Shown: positions 50,262 through 60,224, counted from the first letter of the stretch. The stretch: DNA of 64,000 bases from CATQHD01 sp965243165 (GCA_965243165.1 OZ251535.1:806001-870000); one strand, 5' to 3'. Numbers and translations are program-made. The notes: generated by a model not told the origin, from the letters alone.

Positions 50262-51419
50262 CTATCCGTTCAAAGCGGCCACCGCCTCGGCCAGCTCTTC
50301 CAGCCCCAAGACGTTGTTGCCGGCGATCATCCGATCCATGTAGGGGAGGGCGGCCGCCAGCCCCCGGGCGAGCGGGCGGAACTTCGGGTCTCCCGCCAAG
50401 GGGTTCACCCATACCACGGCGCGGGCTTGGCGGGACAGGCGCTGCATGGCCCGGGCCAGCAGCTCCGGTTCACCTCGTTCCAGGCCGTCGGAGCAGATGA
50501 TCGCCACCGCCCCTCGGTTGAAGCGGTGCTTGCCCCACCTGGTTGCGTAGGCGCTCAGCGATTCTCCGATCCGGGTGCCGCCGTTCCAGTCCACCACCCG
50601 TTCCGCCGCTTCCTCGAGGGCCGCGTCGGGGTTGCGCACCCGCAGGGCGTCGGTGAGGCGGGTCAGGCGGGTGCCGAAGCAGAAGACCTCCACCCGCCGG
50701 GAGGCGCGGCTCATCCCGTAGGAGAACTGCACCAGGGCGCGCGAGAAGCCGGCCATCGACCCCGAAACGTCGACGATCAACACCACCGGGCGGGGGCGTT
50801 CCACCCGCCGCCTTCGGTGCAGCTCCGCCAGATCACCCCCGCTGCGGAGAGAGCGCCGGACGCTGCGCCGCAGGTCGATGCCCCGCCCCCTCGGCGCGGG
50901 CCGGGTGCGGCGGCTGCGCCGCAGCGGAGGGCGCAGGGAAGGGAGCAGCCGGGCGAGGCGACGGAACTCCTCCTCCGTCCACTGGTCGAAGTTCTTGGTG
51001 CGCAGCACCTCGTCGCTCGACGCCTTGGGGCCGCCGGCGCCCGGAACATCCTCATCTCCGGCCTCGAGGAACCCTATCTCCCGGCTATGGGCGCCCAGAG
51101 CAACGGCCTCCGGGTCCTCCCCGCCCCCTTCGGCGGAGGCGAACTGCAGCCGGGGCGGCGCGGGTTCGTTCTCCGACCCCATGAAGAAATCGTCGAAGGC
51201 GGCGTCGTAGACGGCCAGGTCGTGCGCTCGGTTGACCAAGGTGATGCGCCCCGCCCAGTAGAGGTCCGCAACATCCGCCGGCCCCAGGTCCGCCGCCGCC
51301 CTCACATAGGACAGCACCTGCCCGCACCCCGCGTTCACCCCCCGCTCCCGCAGCATCCGCCCGAACCGCACCAGCTCGCCGGCCGGCGCCGCTTCATGCG
51401 CTGCTCGAAGTTCACTCAT
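50262..51419 (-). CDS. coxE: CoxE-type VWA-domain protein
   Basis: 385 aa. The N-terminal half matches CoxE-like proteins (VLSYVRAAADLG, WAGRITLVNRAHDLAVYDAAF); the C-terminal VWA domain has the MIDAS motif DVSGSMAG, then DWNGGTRIGESL and CSDGLERGEP. CoxE works with the CoxD/MoxR ATPase to mature the molybdenum-copper or molybdenum hydroxylase active site. Here the partner moxR lies 4.6 kb away, separated by a three-gene cassette. Confidence 0.88.
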   Translation of the reverse strand: MSELRAAHEAAPAGELVRFGRMLRERGVNAGCGQVLSYVRAAADLGPADVADLYWAGRITLVNRAHDLAVYDAAFDDFFMGSENEPAPPRLQFASAEGGGEDPEAVALGAHSREIGFLEAGDEDVPGAGGPKASSDEVLRTKNFDQWTEEEFRRLARLLPSLRPPLRRSRRTRPAPRGRGIDLRRSVRRSLRSGGDLAELHRRRRVERPRPVVLIVDVSGSMAGFSRALVQFSYGMSRASRRVEVFCFGTRLTRLTDALRVRNPDAALEEAAERVVDWNGGTRIGESLSAYATRWGKHRFNRGAVAIICSDGLERGEPELLARAMQRLSRQARAVVWVNPLAGDPKFRPLARGLAAALPYMDRMIAGNNVLGLEELAEAVAALNG

Positions 51420-51508
51420 TGAGATGCAGAATAGGAACTCGACGCGTCCCGCACGAGAGGGGCACCGGCTCTACGGCTGCCAGGGATGCGGTTGCGTCGA
51501 GCCCGGCT

Positions 51509-53143
51509 CTATATTCCGCACATCCCTTCGCACTCAGAGCTGAATCCGGCTGGGGCCGGAATGGACAGGTCGGCTTCTTCCAGCGGCGTGCGGGAGCGGT
51601 GCAGATAAGGCGCGCCCAGCACCCGGCTGCCGGCTCGTCCGTTGCGCAGCGCCCTGTCCACCTCCACTGCATCCGCAAACAGCTCCGGCCGGTTCTCCTT
51701 CATATCGGCCCACACCTCGTTGGAATGGTAGGGGCAACCTATGCATGCGCTGCGGGGGAGGGTCCGCCCGGGATAGTGGAAGGCGAACCATCCCTTCAGC
51801 TGCATGCGGGTGAAACCCCGCTTCACGAGCGGATACTCATTCACTACATATTCGTGCAGCGGCGGCTTCATCCGTTCCGCTTCGTCGGCGCTGATGCCCA
51901 GCCACATGTCCACCTGAACGTCCTTGGGCGCCCGCGCCCTCGGTTCGAGTCCAAGCCGCCGGCGTATCTCCTGGTAGATGGGTTTCAGCTTGTAGTGATG
52001 TGTGCATTGCCGTTTCAGCACCGAGGGGGACCCGTCGGGATTTACTACGTAGCAGGGGATGCCCAGAAACGTGTATCCGTCCGCACTGCGGTCCGACAGC
52101 AGGTCGTCGCGCAGATTGCCCGCCGACACTCTGACCACTTCATACGAGAGCTGCGACTGCAGCCATTCCAGGTGATCGTACACCTCGGGAGGTTCCCATC
52201 CGGTGTCGGCGAACACCGCGAAGTCCGGCTTCTCCAGCTCGTATTCCTCTTTTTCGCACATCAGGGCCAGCACCGAAGACTGCACCCCGGCGCCCAGGCT
52301 GAGCACCTTCATCTTCTTCGGATTGCGCACCGCCCCCCGGTTGCTCGCATTGGCCGGATCCGACAGCACCTGCGAGGCCGTTTGCTGGAACATCCCCCGC
52401 AGCTCGGACTGCGGAATCACTCCCAGCAGGCGGGTGCCCGCGCCCAGGTTTATGTGCTTGGCGATGGCCTCGAAGCCTGTCTTGTTGGCGCCGGCCGCTT
52501 CCTTCATGGACAGCCGCACGAACTCGGCCAGCACCGGACGTTCCCACAGCACCGGGTAGTAGATGATGGTATGGAACCGCTGCGGGTGTTCGGAGAAATG
52601 CCGCACCGCCTCCTCACCGCTGAAAACCCCTCCGGAGCCGCGGGCGGCCCGGTCGGACAGATGCGCCAGCCACCAGAGGCGGGCTGGGATGTTCATGTAG
52701 TGGGGCCTTTTCCCCGACTCGTAGAACCAGTGCGACTGGACCCATTTGGTCAGGGCTTCACGGGACTCCCGTGTTTTTGGAGTGGGCGGAAACCGATCCA
52801 GTGTGAACCGGTGGCACCAGAAGTGCGAGGCCCACGCCCAGACCAACGGGTCGTCGGCCGCGGCGGGGGTCATTCCTTCCAGGCTCTGGTAGAAATCCCA
52901 GGCCTGCCGGTCTGCCCGGGGCAGGGTGCGTTTCTTCTGCTTCAGCTCATCGTCCACCCGGAGCCGGACGGGGCGGGCCAGCCGAACGCCGGGGGCGGGT
53001 TCGCAGAAGCTATCTCCGCCCAGATGCGCCTCGAAGTCAGCCTCCGGATCCGTCCACAGCTCGGGATTCGTCTTGGACAGACCGAGCAGCCTGTTGTATG
53101 CGGCCCGGGTCAGCCTATGGAAAGGTTCCGAGGCCGTCGTCAT
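51509..53143 (-). CDS. Two-domain protein: unknown N-terminal domain plus PAPS-reductase-like PP-loop domain
   Basis: 544 aa from the ATG overlapping the upstream stop by ATGA. The first 270 residues are helical (RLTRAAYNRLLGLSK, HYMNIPARLWWLAHLSDRA, FHTIIYYPVLWERP); I tentatively compare this to DUF6339. From about residue 277 a PAPS-reductase/adenine-nucleotide-alpha-hydrolase domain begins: VLSLGAGVQSSVLAL (PP-loop), FADTGWEPPEVYDHLEWL, CTHHYKLKPI, ACIGCPYHSNEVW and the end ECEGMCGI. Relatives of this fold (DndC, BrxP, SspD) work in DNA phosphorothioation or defence. Sulfur chemistry or nucleotide transfer is inferred. Confidence 0.78.
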   Translation of the reverse strand: MTTASEPFHRLTRAAYNRLLGLSKTNPELWTDPEADFEAHLGGDSFCEPAPGVRLARPVRLRVDDELKQKKRTLPRADRQAWDFYQSLEGMTPAAADDPLVWAWASHFWCHRFTLDRFPPTPKTRESREALTKWVQSHWFYESGKRPHYMNIPARLWWLAHLSDRAARGSGGVFSGEEAVRHFSEHPQRFHTIIYYPVLWERPVLAEFVRLSMKEAAGANKTGFEAIAKHINLGAGTRLLGVIPQSELRGMFQQTASQVLSDPANASNRGAVRNPKKMKVLSLGAGVQSSVLALMCEKEEYELEKPDFAVFADTGWEPPEVYDHLEWLQSQLSYEVVRVSAGNLRDDLLSDRSADGYTFLGIPCYVVNPDGSPSVLKRQCTHHYKLKPIYQEIRRRLGLEPRARAPKDVQVDMWLGISADEAERMKPPLHEYVVNEYPLVKRGFTRMQLKGWFAFHYPGRTLPRSACIGCPYHSNEVWADMKENRPELFADAVEVDRALRNGRAGSRVLGAPYLHRSRTPLEEADLSIPAPAGFSSECEGMCGI

Positions 53144-54006
53144 ATCGGCGCCTCCCAATCATCGTCGGGCATCAGCTGATCCACCAGCTGCGCCAATGGG
53201 TGTTTCAGAAGAGACTGCGCCCACTTCAGGGCGTCCCCGGCCAGGTCTGTATTGTCCGGAGGGGCTCCGTCCAGCTTGTCCAGGGCGGTGCGCACCGATT
53301 CCGCCCAGCGCTTGCCCCGGTGTTTGTCCAAGTTGCGCACCGCTTCTACCAGCGCCGGCAGGTAGAGGGCGGAAGCCAAGAGAGGTTCGTGGATTCCGCC
53401 CATGACCTCTTGGAGCTGGCGGTGGTCTTCCGGGGACACCTCTATCTTGATTCGGTCCGATTCCAGGTCCACAGCGAACCGCCCCCTGCCCGGTAGGAAG
53501 TTCACCTCTACCAGGTCCACCACTGACCGGGGGCTGATCTCGGGAGGGGCTATCTTGATTTCGTTTGCCTCCGCCAGCCTCCCGCCGCAGCCGGGTGTGA
53601 AGGACCGGTTGTCCGGCAAACGGTATTCAGGGTGGTAGTGGTCCCCGATGCTCCAAGGGCCGCCGCGGGTGTCCACCACGAAGGGAGACAAGATTATCTG
53701 CCGGTTGTCGGAGAAATCGGCGGCGGGCAAACTGATCAGATGCTCGGATTCGCCGGGTGCGGCGGTGACGGTTTCTCGGTACAGTACCTGCGGCTGCGAC
53801 ACTCCCACCGCGTAGCAAGCCCGCCCGTCCGCCGTTGCTTCCAGCAGCTCGGTGCATTCCAGCCGGTGCCGCAGAGGGATCAGCCACTCGCCGGCCGCCT
53901 CTGAGATCTCGCTCGCCACGGTTACGGCGTAGGAACACTCCGGATGGTCGTCGGTCAGCGGCGACAACACCGGATAGGGATACGAGAAGGAGCGGGGCGG
54001 TCTCAT
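53140..54006 (-). CDS. Unknown protein of the GHKL-PAPS cassette
   Basis: 288 aa. I do not recognise a family. The first 170 residues look beta-rich (YAVTVASEISEAAGEWLIPLRH, YRETVTAAPGESEHLISLPA, IILSPFVVDTRGGPW); the remainder is helical, including LQEVMGGIHEPLLASALYLPALVEAVRNLD. No signal peptide or membrane segment. It overlaps the PAPS-like gene by 4 bp and follows the GHKL gene by 4 bp, so the three form one unit. A bridging or target-recognition role is only a guess. Confidence 0.7.
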   Translation of the reverse strand: MRPPRSFSYPYPVLSPLTDDHPECSYAVTVASEISEAAGEWLIPLRHRLECTELLEATADGRACYAVGVSQPQVLYRETVTAAPGESEHLISLPAADFSDNRQIILSPFVVDTRGGPWSIGDHYHPEYRLPDNRSFTPGCGGRLAEANEIKIAPPEISPRSVVDLVEVNFLPGRGRFAVDLESDRIKIEVSPEDHRQLQEVMGGIHEPLLASALYLPALVEAVRNLDKHRGKRWAESVRTALDKLDGAPPDNTDLAGDALKWAQSLLKHPLAQLVDQLMPDDDWEAPI

Positions 54007-54010
54007 TGCG

Positions 54011-55972
54011 TCAGAGCGATTCCACTATATATGCGGGCGCGGCCGTCAGCACCTTCACCGACGGTTCGTCTACCTCGATTCGCACTGCCGCCCTCTGACC
54101 GCGGCCGGCGGCGGGCGCCAGAGACAAGACCGCCGCTCCCTCGACCGCCTCGGCGCCGTTCACAGTTTCTTTCCCCATGACGACCTGCGCCGCCGTGATA
54201 TGCAGGGGCTTTTCCCGCCGCCGTTTGTCGCCCTGCGGCCGGATCACCACCCTGACCCGGTCTGCGGCCTCGTTGCTTTCGACGTCGAACGAGACCACTA
54301 TCTCCGCTCCGGAGGCGGACACCACCCGCGGCCGCCGCAACGCGGGAGGGCGGTGGGGGGCGGAGACATCGGTGTTTTCCTTCAGGACGTCTCCAGGACC
54401 TTCGGCATCGGCCTTGGGAGTATCAGGCGGGTCGGGCGGTGGATCCACCGGTTCGTCCTCCATAGTTCCTTCGCCCTCCGGGTCTATCTCGGCCTCTGTG
54501 CTCTCGGGATCAGGGTTCCGGTAGTTGGGCGGCTGCAAGGGGGACTCGAGGATGCTCCTCTGCCGGCCCGATCCGGAAGGCATCACATCGGGCAGCAGAT
54601 GCCTCAGCGAGTCCACATTGACGATCTCCGTTTTCTCCGCCCCGAGCTTGCTGTTGATCAGATCTCTCAGGTTCCTTCGATAGTTCTGGAACATGGTCTT
54701 CATCTTCTTCAGCTCGTTCGGAGGGCAGCTGCGTTCGAGGTCGTATCCGTTGTGGGCGGGGTTCTCCAATCCCCGCAGCCACTTGTCCGAGTCGAGCGCC
54801 GGCTCGATCAGCATCGTGAACGGCGGCCATCCGGTGCTGCCCCTGACGCAGAACGGGTTGTACCTGTGGTCGGTGGCGTCGGTTATGAGCATGCCGTGGC
54901 GGTTGATCACCGCAACCCCCTTGGAAGAGCCTTCGCCGTGAGGGTAGATCTTCAAACTCACCTCCGTAGCGAGACCGTTGGTAAGATCCACTGGGAAGGG
55001 CTCGGGAAGGCGGTGGTCAACCGGTTCGATCTGCACCAGCGACTCATAGAATTTCTTGCGGGGGCTTTCCGGGAACCGATGGTCCAAGGTCTGGTAGTCG
55101 ACCACCGCCCCCGGATCGTTGTCTTGCCGGGTCTCCACCACGAGCTTCTGTCGGTGGATGGCGGCGAAGAAGTTCTCGGCGGCGGCGGCCGCTACTTGAT
55201 TCTGCCAATCCTGCGGAGGTTCCCATCCCAGCACGAAGAAGCCGGAGCTGCCCGGTTCGTCGAGCCGGAATGCGTCAGGGATTTCCCGCCCTTTCAACGG
55301 CTGCCGGCCCGGTTTGCGCCAGAACCCGATATGTTGCAACATATCACCGTTTACAGGGTCGGGGTGGGTGACCAGCCTGGACTTGCCGGTTGCCTTCTCC
55401 ACCCTTCCCCCTTCCTGCAGATTGACGTACAAGGTAGAATATATGATGGTTCTGATACCAGAGAGGGCAAACAGAGCTGTTTTGCCTATGCCGAATGAGC
55501 CGCCTGGATTGGTAGTATGCTTGACCGCCCCGCCTTCAATATCTACCAGGGCTTCCCAGTTCTTTTCAAGCAGACCGGTAACGCCTGTCTCAGTTATCTT
55601 CAGACACGGTATCAGCTTCTCCTCGAGCATACGGACGCCGCTCTCCATCCAGCGTGCCTTATCTAGGTTGGAATACCCGGTTCCTTTCAGATATTCCCAG
55701 CTCTCTTGGAGGTGATTTGCAAGTCCTGCTCTCTCTCTCTCTCTCTCTCGCCCGCCGAAGTCTTTTGTATCTATATAGGTATGCTCGAAAACCACTTTGA
55801 CCGGGTTCCCGCGGTCAGGAGCGGCGTTGTCCAGCGAGTTCTGTATCACCTCGCGGACAGCATTTGGGAGCGGGCTGCCCTTGAAGTGCTCTATGGCGGC
55901 GTCGGCGGCGGCAAACATCGGCCCCTCTCCCGTGGGGGCGAATATCCAGTCTGCGGCGGAAGGTGCTCTCAT
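54011..55972 (-). CDS. GHKL-type (Hsp90/MORC-like) ATPase
   Basis: 653 aa. The Bergerat fold is clear: N-box REVIQNSLDNA (residues 40-50), a G1-like ITETGVTGL (126-134) and G2 GGSFGIGKTALFAL (157-170). A transducer-type region follows (FFVLGWEPPQDW, VAVINRHGMLITDATDHRYN), then helices, an acidic Pro-rich linker and a beta-sandwich C terminus (EIVVSFDVESNEAADRVRVVI). Residues 75-81 are RERERER, encoded by a (CT)10 tract, a likely slippage site. A promoter with TATGCT sits just before the ATG. GHKL ATPases of MORC and related types occur in bacterial conflict systems. Confidence 0.82.
   Translation of the reverse strand: MRAPSAADWIFAPTGEGPMFAAADAAIEHFKGSPLPNAVREVIQNSLDNAAPDRGNPVKVVFEHTYIDTKDFGGRERERERAGLANHLQESWEYLKGTGYSNLDKARWMESGVRMLEEKLIPCLKITETGVTGLLEKNWEALVDIEGGAVKHTTNPGGSFGIGKTALFALSGIRTIIYSTLYVNLQEGGRVEKATGKSRLVTHPDPVNGDMLQHIGFWRKPGRQPLKGREIPDAFRLDEPGSSGFFVLGWEPPQDWQNQVAAAAAENFFAAIHRQKLVVETRQDNDPGAVVDYQTLDHRFPESPRKKFYESLVQIEPVDHRLPEPFPVDLTNGLATEVSLKIYPHGEGSSKGVAVINRHGMLITDATDHRYNPFCVRGSTGWPPFTMLIEPALDSDKWLRGLENPAHNGYDLERSCPPNELKKMKTMFQNYRRNLRDLINSKLGAEKTEIVNVDSLRHLLPDVMPSGSGRQRSILESPLQPPNYRNPDPESTEAEIDPEGEGTMEDEPVDPPPDPPDTPKADAEGPGDVLKENTDVSAPHRPPALRRPRVVSASGAEIVVSFDVESNEAADRVRVVIRPQGDKRRREKPLHITAAQVVMGKETVNGAEAVEGAAVLSLAPAAGRGQRAAVRIEVDEPSVKVLTAAPAYIVESL
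55729..55749. repeat. (CT)10 dinucleotide microsatellite inside the GHKL ATPase gene
   Basis: Ten CT units plus one C, read as GAGAGA... on the coding strand to give Arg-Glu repeats. Gain or loss of one 2-bp unit would shift the frame. No other tract like this is seen in the window. Confidence 0.95.
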
Positions 55973-55980
55973 CGCCGAAC

Positions 55981-56008
55981 AGCATAGCGTTCCTGATCGG
56001 TCTGCGAA
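55981..56008 (-). promoter_or_regulatory. Putative promoter of the GHKL cassette
   Basis: On the minus strand TTCGCA, a 16-bp spacer and TATGCT lie 8 bp before the GHKL ATG, in the 81-bp gap after moxR. This would allow the cassette to be transcribed on its own and nearly leaderless. Confidence 0.5.
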
Positions 56009-56053
56009 ATCCAGGCGGACGGCCTCTGCCTCGGGTGCGTTCGGCTGCGGTCG

Positions 56054-56944
56054 TCAGGCGCCGTCCAGGATTTCGTCTAGGCGGGTGCGGACGGCGGCCA
56101 GGTCGTCGTGGTCTTTGATGACCGCGCCCAGGCCGGAGTCGAAGTTGCCGGGGGTTATACGGTCTTCGCCGAGGCGGTGGAGGGCGCGGGACCAGCTGAT
56201 GGTCTCGGCGGCGCCGGGCTGTTTGATCAGATCCAGGCGGCTGCGCAGGTTGGACACCGCCTGCGCCGCGCTGCGGGCCAGGCGTTCGGGCACCTCCGGG
56301 GCGCGGGCGGCCACTATCTCGATCTCTCGTTCCAGGCTGGGGAAGTCGATCCAGTGGTAGAGGCAGCGGCGCTTGAGGGCGTCGTGCAGCTCGCGGGTGC
56401 GGTTGGAGGTGATGATCACCGCCGGGGGGCGGGGGGCCGCCACGGGGCCGATCTCGGGGATCGAAATCTGGAAGTCGGAGAGTATCTCCAGCAGGAAAGC
56501 CTCGAACTCGTCGTCGGCCCGGTCGATCTCGTCGATCAGCAGCACGCAGTCCGCCCCCCGCCGGACCGCCCTCAGCAGGGGCCGCTCCACCAGGAAGCGC
56601 TCCGCGAACAGGTCGTCCGTCTCGCCGGCGTCCGCCCCGCCCGCTCTCCGCAGGTGGAGAAGCTGGCGCGGGTAGTCCCATTCGTAGAGGGCCTGGTTGG
56701 CGTCGATGCCCTCGTAGCACTGGAGGCGGACCAGCTCCGCCCCCAGCCCTCCGGCCAGCGCCTTGGCCGCCTCGGTCTTGCCGACTCCGGCCTCTCCTTC
56801 CAGCAGGAGGGGCTGGGGCAGGACGAGCGACAGGTACAGGGCGGTCGAGAGGCCCCGGTCGGCCAGGTAGGCTTGACCTGCCAGCATCTGGGTTATGTCC
56901 TCGATGCCGCCGGTGAAACCGCCGGAGGGCGGGCGGCTCGTCAT
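56054..56944 (-). CDS. MoxR/CoxD-type AAA+ ATPase
   Basis: 296 aa. Walker A GEAGVGKT near residue 55, Walker B VLLIDEIDRAD, sensor VIITSNRTREL, and the MoxR lid. Partner of VWA proteins such as CoxE in maturation of molybdenum hydroxylases. It follows the thiolase gene by 15 bp. Its expected neighbour coxE has been separated from it. Confidence 0.92.
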   Translation of the reverse strand: MTSRPPSGGFTGGIEDITQMLAGQAYLADRGLSTALYLSLVLPQPLLLEGEAGVGKTEAAKALAGGLGAELVRLQCYEGIDANQALYEWDYPRQLLHLRRAGGADAGETDDLFAERFLVERPLLRAVRRGADCVLLIDEIDRADDEFEAFLLEILSDFQISIPEIGPVAAPRPPAVIITSNRTRELHDALKRRCLYHWIDFPSLEREIEIVAARAPEVPERLARSAAQAVSNLRSRLDLIKQPGAAETISWSRALHRLGEDRITPGNFDSGLGAVIKDHDDLAAVRTRLDEILDGA

Positions 56945-56959
56945 GGCCCGGTTACGTAT

Positions 56960-58135
56960 TCAAGGGCGCTCGAAGACGGCGGCGATGCCTTGGCCGCCGC
57001 CGATGCACATCGTTACTATGCCTCGGCGGCCGCCGGTCCGTTCGAGGGCGTGCAGCAGCTTGATGGCGAGGATCGCCCCGGTCGCCCCCACCGGGTGGCC
57101 CAAGGCGATGGCGCCTCCCGATATGTTGGTCTTGTCGGGGTCGAGTCCGGCGTCGCGGATGACCGCCACCGCTTGGGCGGCGAAGGCCTCGTTGAGCTCG
57201 ATCAGGTCGATGTCGTCGAGGGTGAGGCCGGCCTTGTCGAGCACGGCCGGGACGGCCAGCGCCGGGGCGTAACCCATGACTTCCGGTTCGATGCCCGACA
57301 CCGCCCAGGCCCTCAGGCGCAGGCGGGGGGTGAGGCCGCGGGCTTCGGCCATCCGCTCGCTCATCAGCACCACCGCCGCCGCTCCGTCGTTGATCCCCGA
57401 CGAGTTGCCGGCGGTCACGGTGCCGTCCTTCACGAACACGGGCCGCAGGCGCGCCAGGCTCTCCTCGGTGGTGCCGGGCCTTGGGTGTTCGTCCACCAAG
57501 AACGGCGCCTTCCCGGGGCGTTCGACCCCCACGATCTCTTCCGCGAAGTGCCCGTCTTCGATGGCGGCTACCGCCCGGCGCTGGCTCTCGGCGGCGAACC
57601 GGTCTTGCTCCCGGCGGCTGACGTTGTACCGCTCCGCCACCTTCTCCGCCGTCGACCCCATCGGGTAGTTGCCGAACGGGTCGGTGACCAGCGACAGGGT
57701 GCCGTCGATGACCTTGCGGGGGCCGAGCTTCCAGCCGTCTCGCGCCTGGTAGTCGAGGAAGGGTTGGCGGCTCATGCTCTCGTTGCCTCCGGCCACCACG
57801 ATGTCGGCCTCTCCCAGCATGATCTGCTGGGCCCCGGTGATGACGGCCTGGAGGCCCGACGAACAGAGTCGGTTGACGTTCATGGCGGTGGAGGCGGCGG
57901 GAAGGCCGGCTTCCAGCGCGCAGCGGCGGGCGTTGTAGGCGTCTGCGCCCACCTGCCCGATCTGGCCCATCACCACCTCGTCCACCTCGCCCGCCTCCAC
58001 CCCGGCCCGGCGGATGGACTCCTCGATGGTTGCGGCGCCCAGCTGGTGGGCTTCGACGCCGCTCAGCGAACCTCCATAGGTCCCGACGGCGGTGCGGGCC
58101 GCTCCCACGACGGCCACGGGGCTTGAATCGACCAT
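56960..58135 (-). CDS. Acetyl-CoA C-acyltransferase (thiolase)
   Basis: 391 aa. Catalytic Cys in NRLCSSGLQAV near residue 90, ELNEAFAAQAVAVI, GGAIALGHPVGATGA (His) and the second Cys in CIGGGQG; all residues for thiolytic cleavage or condensation are intact. Thiolase genes appear in some cox-like operons. Its link to the hydroxylase substrate is not clear. Confidence 0.93.
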   Translation of the reverse strand: MVDSSPVAVVGAARTAVGTYGGSLSGVEAHQLGAATIEESIRRAGVEAGEVDEVVMGQIGQVGADAYNARRCALEAGLPAASTAMNVNRLCSSGLQAVITGAQQIMLGEADIVVAGGNESMSRQPFLDYQARDGWKLGPRKVIDGTLSLVTDPFGNYPMGSTAEKVAERYNVSRREQDRFAAESQRRAVAAIEDGHFAEEIVGVERPGKAPFLVDEHPRPGTTEESLARLRPVFVKDGTVTAGNSSGINDGAAAVVLMSERMAEARGLTPRLRLRAWAVSGIEPEVMGYAPALAVPAVLDKAGLTLDDIDLIELNEAFAAQAVAVIRDAGLDPDKTNISGGAIALGHPVGATGAILAIKLLHALERTGGRRGIVTMCIGGGQGIAAVFERP

Positions 58136-58229
58136 GCTGTTCCTCCTCGTTCGCGCGGTCTGCCTGCAAAATAGCCGCGACGCGCAGAGAAGGGGGCGGC
58201 GGGCGCGGAATTGCCGGGAAGGGCTTGGT

Positions 58230-58736
58230 TCAGACGATCTTGGATTCGATCGCGGGCCAATATTCCCGCTGCACCGCGGCAGCCTCTTCGATCAGGTGGG
58301 GGCCGCTCACCTCGACCTTTCGCGCCCCGCTGTCGAGCACGTTGCGGCACCCCACCCCTTTCATGGTGGCGTTGAGGGGGTTGGCGCCGGTTATCTCCAG
58401 CAGATCCAGCTCCGACATCCCGTAGACCATACGGTTGATGCCCCCCCAGTACATGGCGCCGCTGCACATGGCGCAGGGTTCGCAGCTGGTGTAAAGGGAT
58501 GCGGAGGCGATCTGTTCGGGTTCCAGGTTCATGACCGCCATGTTGACCAGGTTGGTCTCGGCGTGGTTGAGGGGGTTCCGCCCCGTGAGGCTGGTGTTCT
58601 CCGCCTCCAGCAGGACGCCGCCGTCCGCGTCCGCCAACAGGGCCCCGAAGGGCATGTTTCCGTTGGCGACCGCTTGGGCGGAGAGCTCGACGGCCCGCCT
58701 CAACAGTCGTTCGTCCGCAGCGTTCAGCTCGGTCAT
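58230..58736 (-). CDS. Nucleoside/cytidine deaminase family protein
   Basis: 168 aa. Zn-binding NHAETN (H-A-E) near residue 58 and PCAMC near residue 88 identify the CDA/dCMP or guanine deaminase superfamily. PFGALLAD fits the guanine/tRNA-adenosine deaminase branch. It overlaps the large-subunit gene by ATGA, so a purine or other heterocycle may be the substrate of the hydroxylase as well. Confidence 0.88.
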   Translation of the reverse strand: MTELNAADERLLRRAVELSAQAVANGNMPFGALLADADGGVLLEAENTSLTGRNPLNHAETNLVNMAVMNLEPEQIASASLYTSCEPCAMCSGAMYWGGINRMVYGMSELDLLEITGANPLNATMKGVGCRNVLDSGARKVEVSGPHLIEEAAAVQREYWPAIESKIV

Positions 58737-60224
58737 CTCCCGGCGGAGGTTAGCAGACTGAGCACGCAAGGCGCCGTGATCGGGGTGCGGGTGATCTCGC
58801 CGGCTCCGTATTCGGCCAGCGCCTCTTCCACCGCGGCGGCGACGGCGGGCGCCGGGCCGATGATGCCGGCCTCGCCCGCCCCCTTGGCCCCCCAGGGCAT
58901 CGCCGGGGCCGGCGACTCGAAGTGCCGGACGGTCATCGGGGGTATCTCCGCCGCGGTCGGCAGGCGGTAGTCGAGGAAGGAGGTCGAGAGGGGGTTGCCC
59001 GCCTCGTCGTAGTGGATCTGTTCGAGGAGGGCGCCGCCTATTCCCTGGGCGATTCCCCCGACGACCTGCCCTCTGACTATCTGAGGGTTGATCACCGTTC
59101 CGCAGTCGTGGGCGACGATGTATTCGAGCAGCCTGACCCGGCCGGTCTCGGTGTCGACCGATGCGACCGCCGCGTGGCCGGCGTTGGTGTAGGTGGCGGC
59201 GGCGTTGACCCGTCCGTACTCGTCGGGCGTGTGTTCGACGCCGGGAGGATCGTAGGAGGCGGTTGCCTCCATGCCGGGTTCCACCCCCGCGGGCAGGTCG
59301 ATGGTCCGGATGTTGGCCGCGGTGGCCACCCGCTCCCATGAGACCGACGCTCCGGGGCTGCCCCGCACCGTGAAGGCGCCGCTGTGGACCTCGATGTCGT
59401 CCGGGGCGGCCTCGAGCAGATGGGCGGCGATCCGGACGGCCTTTCCCAACAGCTCGCCGGCGGCTTTGCGCAGGGCGCCCGAGGCGACGTTGGTGCTGCG
59501 GCTGCCCCAGCTGCCCAGCCCGTAGGGGGTGCGGTCGGTGTCCCCCATCACGATCCTCACCCGGCCGGGGAGGACCCCGAGCGACTCCGCGGCGAGGGTC
59601 GTGAGCATGGACTCCAGACCCTGGCCGGAAGCGGAGACGCCGACCGATACGACCGCCGTCCCGTCGGGGTTCACCCTGACGGTGCAGGCGTCGTGGGAGG
59701 TCCAGTGCCCGGTGGTCATGAAGTAGGTGGGGGTGACCCCTTCGATGTAGTTGACGACGCCCGACCCCACCCGGAGATGCGGCCGGTCCGCCAGCCGGGT
59801 CCGCCAGTATTCGAGGCGCTCGGCGGCCAGCCGGGCGGTTTCCTCGAAGGCCTCGCGGTGGCTTCCCGAGTCGACCACCGCTCCGGCCGAGGTGGTGTAG
59901 GGCAGGTCCTCCTGGCCGATGAGGTTGCGGCGGCGGATCTCGTTGCGGTCGAGGCCCAGCCGGGCGGCCGCCTTGTCCATGAGGCGTTCGATCGCGAAGG
60001 CGGCCTCCGGGATGCCGAAGCCCCGGTAGGCGCCGACCGGGGTCTTGTTGGTGGCCGCCCCCAGCACCCCGACCGACTGGTGCGGGATGCGGTACGGGCC
60101 GGTGATGTGCCCCACCGCGGTGAAGGCGGGCGAGAAGCCGTAGGGGTACATCTCGGCGGCGCCGAGGTCCTGTACGGCCATGCCGCGCACCGCCCGGAAG
60201 CGGCCGTCCGGGCCGACCGCCGCC

